Source of the DNA: Chamaesiphon sp. | GTDB lineage: Bacteria; Cyanobacteriota; Cyanobacteriia; Cyanobacteriales; Chamaesiphonaceae | NCBI GenBank assembly: GCA_026786125.1 | Contig: JAJAYU010000348.1 | Span: 1-7,745 of the forward strand | Direction: 5' to 3' | Length of the DNA stretch: 7,745 bases | Notes under the pieces: generated by a model | Seen by the model: only the letters and a program-made list of their open reading frames with translations | Told to the model about the DNA's origin: nothing | Database searches by the model: none | In this document: one piece after another, positions 6,650 to 7,745 of the stretch | How positions within the stretch are numbered: position 1 is the stretch's first letter | Layout: each line of letters begins with the position of its first letter | Position numbers and translations under genes: made by a program

Positions 6650-7111
6650 ATGATGGTGGATGTCTCGGATAAGACTGTCACCAAGCGCACCGCCGTAGCC
6701 GGGTGTCAGGTGCGGATGTCGATGGCTACGCTAGAAGCAATTCTAGCTGGTAATGCCCCCAAAGGTGATGCTTTAGGTACTGCTAGGATTGCAGGCATCA
6801 TGGCGGCGAAGCAAACGGCAAATCTGATTCCACTCTGTCATCCGCTTCCCTTGAGCAAGGTATCGGTAGAATTGACACCCGATCTAGAGTTACCAGGATT
6901 CCAGATTCGATCGACCATTACCATCAAAGCGGAGACTGGGGTAGAGATGGAAGCTCTGACTGCGGTATCGATCGCCGCTTTGACGTTGTACGATATGGCT
7001 AAGGCTCTAGAAAAGTCAATGCAAATTGAAAATATTCGATTGATTAGCAAAACTGGCGGTAAATCGGATTTTAAATTGGTGGATAGTGAATGGCAAGGGA
7101 CATTTACCTAA
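6650..7111 (+). CDS. moaC: Cyclic pyranopterin monophosphate synthase, accessory protein MoaC; N-terminus uncertain
   Basis: MoaC works with MoaA in the first step of molybdenum cofactor synthesis, converting 3',8-cyclo-7,8-dihydro-GTP to cyclic pyranopterin monophosphate. From the ATG at 6650 the protein is 153 residues with all core motifs: MVDVSDK (2-8), [17 protein letters not shown] (38-54), [13 protein letters not shown] (59-71), [21 protein letters not shown] (96-116) and KTGGKS (134-139). The conserved MoaC opening [10 protein letters not shown] is encoded in frame immediately before this ATG (6620-6649), but no ATG, GTG or TTG precedes it in that frame. Either initiation uses CTG at 6596, or a one-base insertion separates the frame from ATG 6583 (MQNFSESRS, then TAA at 6610). 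The 6650 start has GAGG (6639-6642) seven bases upstream and keeps the catalytic core, so it is given here as the conservative choice. It faces away from tRNA-Arg. Confidence 0.9.
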   Translation: MMVDVSDKTVTKRTAVAGCQVRMSMATLEAILAGNAPKGDALGTARIAGIMAAKQTANLIPLCHPLPLSKVSVELTPDLELPGFQIRSTITIKAETGVEMEALTAVSIAALTLYDMAKALEKSMQIENIRLISKTGGKSDFKLVDSEWQGTFT

Positions 7112-7192
7112 AGCCTAAAAACTATCTCCCCGATCGACGAACTCAGGTTAAAATAGAACTGCTCGATCCTGCCTTCCTATCTCCTTCCCATT

Positions 7193-7597
7193 GTGAAAAA
7201 ACGGGTTACTCTTACCTTCCCCAAACGTGCGATTCAGATGCCAGTTGCGTATCGACTGGCAAAAGATTTTAACGTCGCTGCAAATATTATTCGCGCCCAG
7301 GTAGCACCCAACCAGATTGGGAAATTGGTGGTAGAGCTATCTGGGGATATTGATGAGCTAGATGCATCGATTGATTGGATGCGCTCTCAGGGCATTCAAG
7401 TATCGACGGCAAATAAGGAAATCTTTGTCGATGAGGATGTCTGTGTCGATTGTGGGCTATGTACTGGCGTATGTCCGACGGAAGCACTAAATCTCGATCC
7501 TGAGACATTCCGGCTGAATTTTACTCGATCGCGTTGTATCGTCTGTGAGCAATGTATCCCCACTTGTCCAGTTGGGGCAATTTCTACCAATTTATAG
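7193..7597 (+). CDS. NIL-domain 2x[4Fe-4S] ferredoxin
   Basis: 134-residue cytoplasmic iron-sulfur protein. The N-terminal NIL domain (about 1-75, VTLTFPKRAIQMPVAYRLAK onward to GIQV) is a ferredoxin-like ligand-binding fold also found at the C-terminus of the MetN methionine ABC transporter. It is followed by a bacterial-type diferredoxin with C84-C87-C90-C94P and C115-C118-C121-C125P; both clusters are complete. In methanogens a NIL-ferredoxin partners a DUF39 protein in homocysteine synthesis. The function in cyanobacteria is not established, so a sulfur or methionine role is only suggested. The start is GTG at 7193, 81 bases after moaC, with no Shine-Dalgarno; the residues after it match the usual NIL beginning, so the start is credible. 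A possible -10, TAAAAT (7149-7154), lies upstream. Confidence 0.92.
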   Translation: MKKRVTLTFPKRAIQMPVAYRLAKDFNVAANIIRAQVAPNQIGKLVVELSGDIDELDASIDWMRSQGIQVSTANKEIFVDEDVCVDCGLCTGVCPTEALNLDPETFRLNFTRSRCIVCEQCIPTCPVGAISTNL

Positions 7598-7677
7598 TTT
7601 TGGTGCTGTTATTGTTTGATCGAGATCTGACTTACCATATTCTGGTAGAATTTTGGTGGTTTCTATCAGTGGCATCA

Positions 7678-7745
7678 ATGGCTTCAACTCGCGCACGCAT
7701 CGCACTTGACGCAATGGGTGGGGATGATGCACCCGCCGCCATCGT
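7678..7745 (+). CDS. plsX: Phosphate acyltransferase PlsX, first 23 codons only
   Basis: PlsX makes acyl-phosphate from acyl-ACP as the first step of the PlsX/PlsY route to phosphatidic acid. Only the start is in the window: MASTRARIALDAMGGDDAP and four more residues. The RIALDAMGGD segment is the diagnostic PlsX N-terminal motif. An in-frame GTG at 7669 would add three residues (M-A-S). I prefer the ATG because homologues, as I recall them, begin with a similar short lead before RARI. No clear Shine-Dalgarno is seen. TAGAAT (7646-7651) upstream could be a -10. In many cyanobacteria plsX heads a fatty-acid cluster with fabH and fabD, which would lie to the right. Confidence 0.85.
   Translation, partial: MASTRARIALDAMGGDDAPAAI

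Noticed and set aside
7631..7655. Possible terminator between the NIL-ferredoxin and plsX (TACCA-TATTC-TGGTA followed by GAATTTT)
   Set aside because: Only a 5-base A/T-rich stem and a broken T run; too weak to call.

Overview
The window comes from a phycobilisome-bearing cyanobacterium. The clearest signs are a 414-residue ferredoxin-NADP reductase with the CpcD-like phycobilisome-binding domain and a phosphoribulokinase with both oxygenic-phototroph cysteine pairs. A HicAB pair, a Uma2-type gene and many CGATCG hexamers (about 14 by my count, although the full HIP1 octamer GCGATCGC is absent) fit this. I cannot name the genus.

Layout. Positions 1-1784 lie on the minus strand and form an accessory stretch downstream of prk. 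In transcription order it holds a Uma2-family gene, hicB, hicA (broken by a stop at codon 8) and the N-terminal 231 residues of a CobW/G3E metallochaperone GTPase that runs off the window. A strong terminator (1864-1896) separates this stretch from prk (1923-2921, minus). A 540-base spacer divides prk from the divergent petH (3462-4706, plus). The spacer carries a perfect GTA-N8-TAC NtcA-type site, a promoter-proximal TATAAT, two stem-loops and three helically phased ATCGAT palindromes. Then come trxA (4889-5212) and a LOG-family (lysine decarboxylase-like) gene (5365-6417), with degenerate heptanucleotide repeats on both sides of trxA. A shared terminator (6420-6462) lies between the LOG gene and tRNA-Arg(ACG) on the minus strand. 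Next are moaC (molybdopterin synthesis), a NIL-domain 2x[4Fe-4S] ferredoxin, and the first codons of plsX at the right edge.

How the genes fit together. petH makes NADPH from photosynthetic electron flow. prk makes ribulose-1,5-bisphosphate for CO2 fixation and carries the two cysteine pairs that thioredoxin reduces in this family. trxA encodes an m-type thioredoxin that could do that. The remaining genes are housekeeping (moaC, plsX, tRNA) or accessory (HicAB, Uma2).

I see no convincing undescribed system. The observations most worth a second look are the nonsense codon in hicA, the missing start of moaC with a probable one-base frameshift, the petH control region and its internal GTG, and the heptad repeat arrays around trxA.
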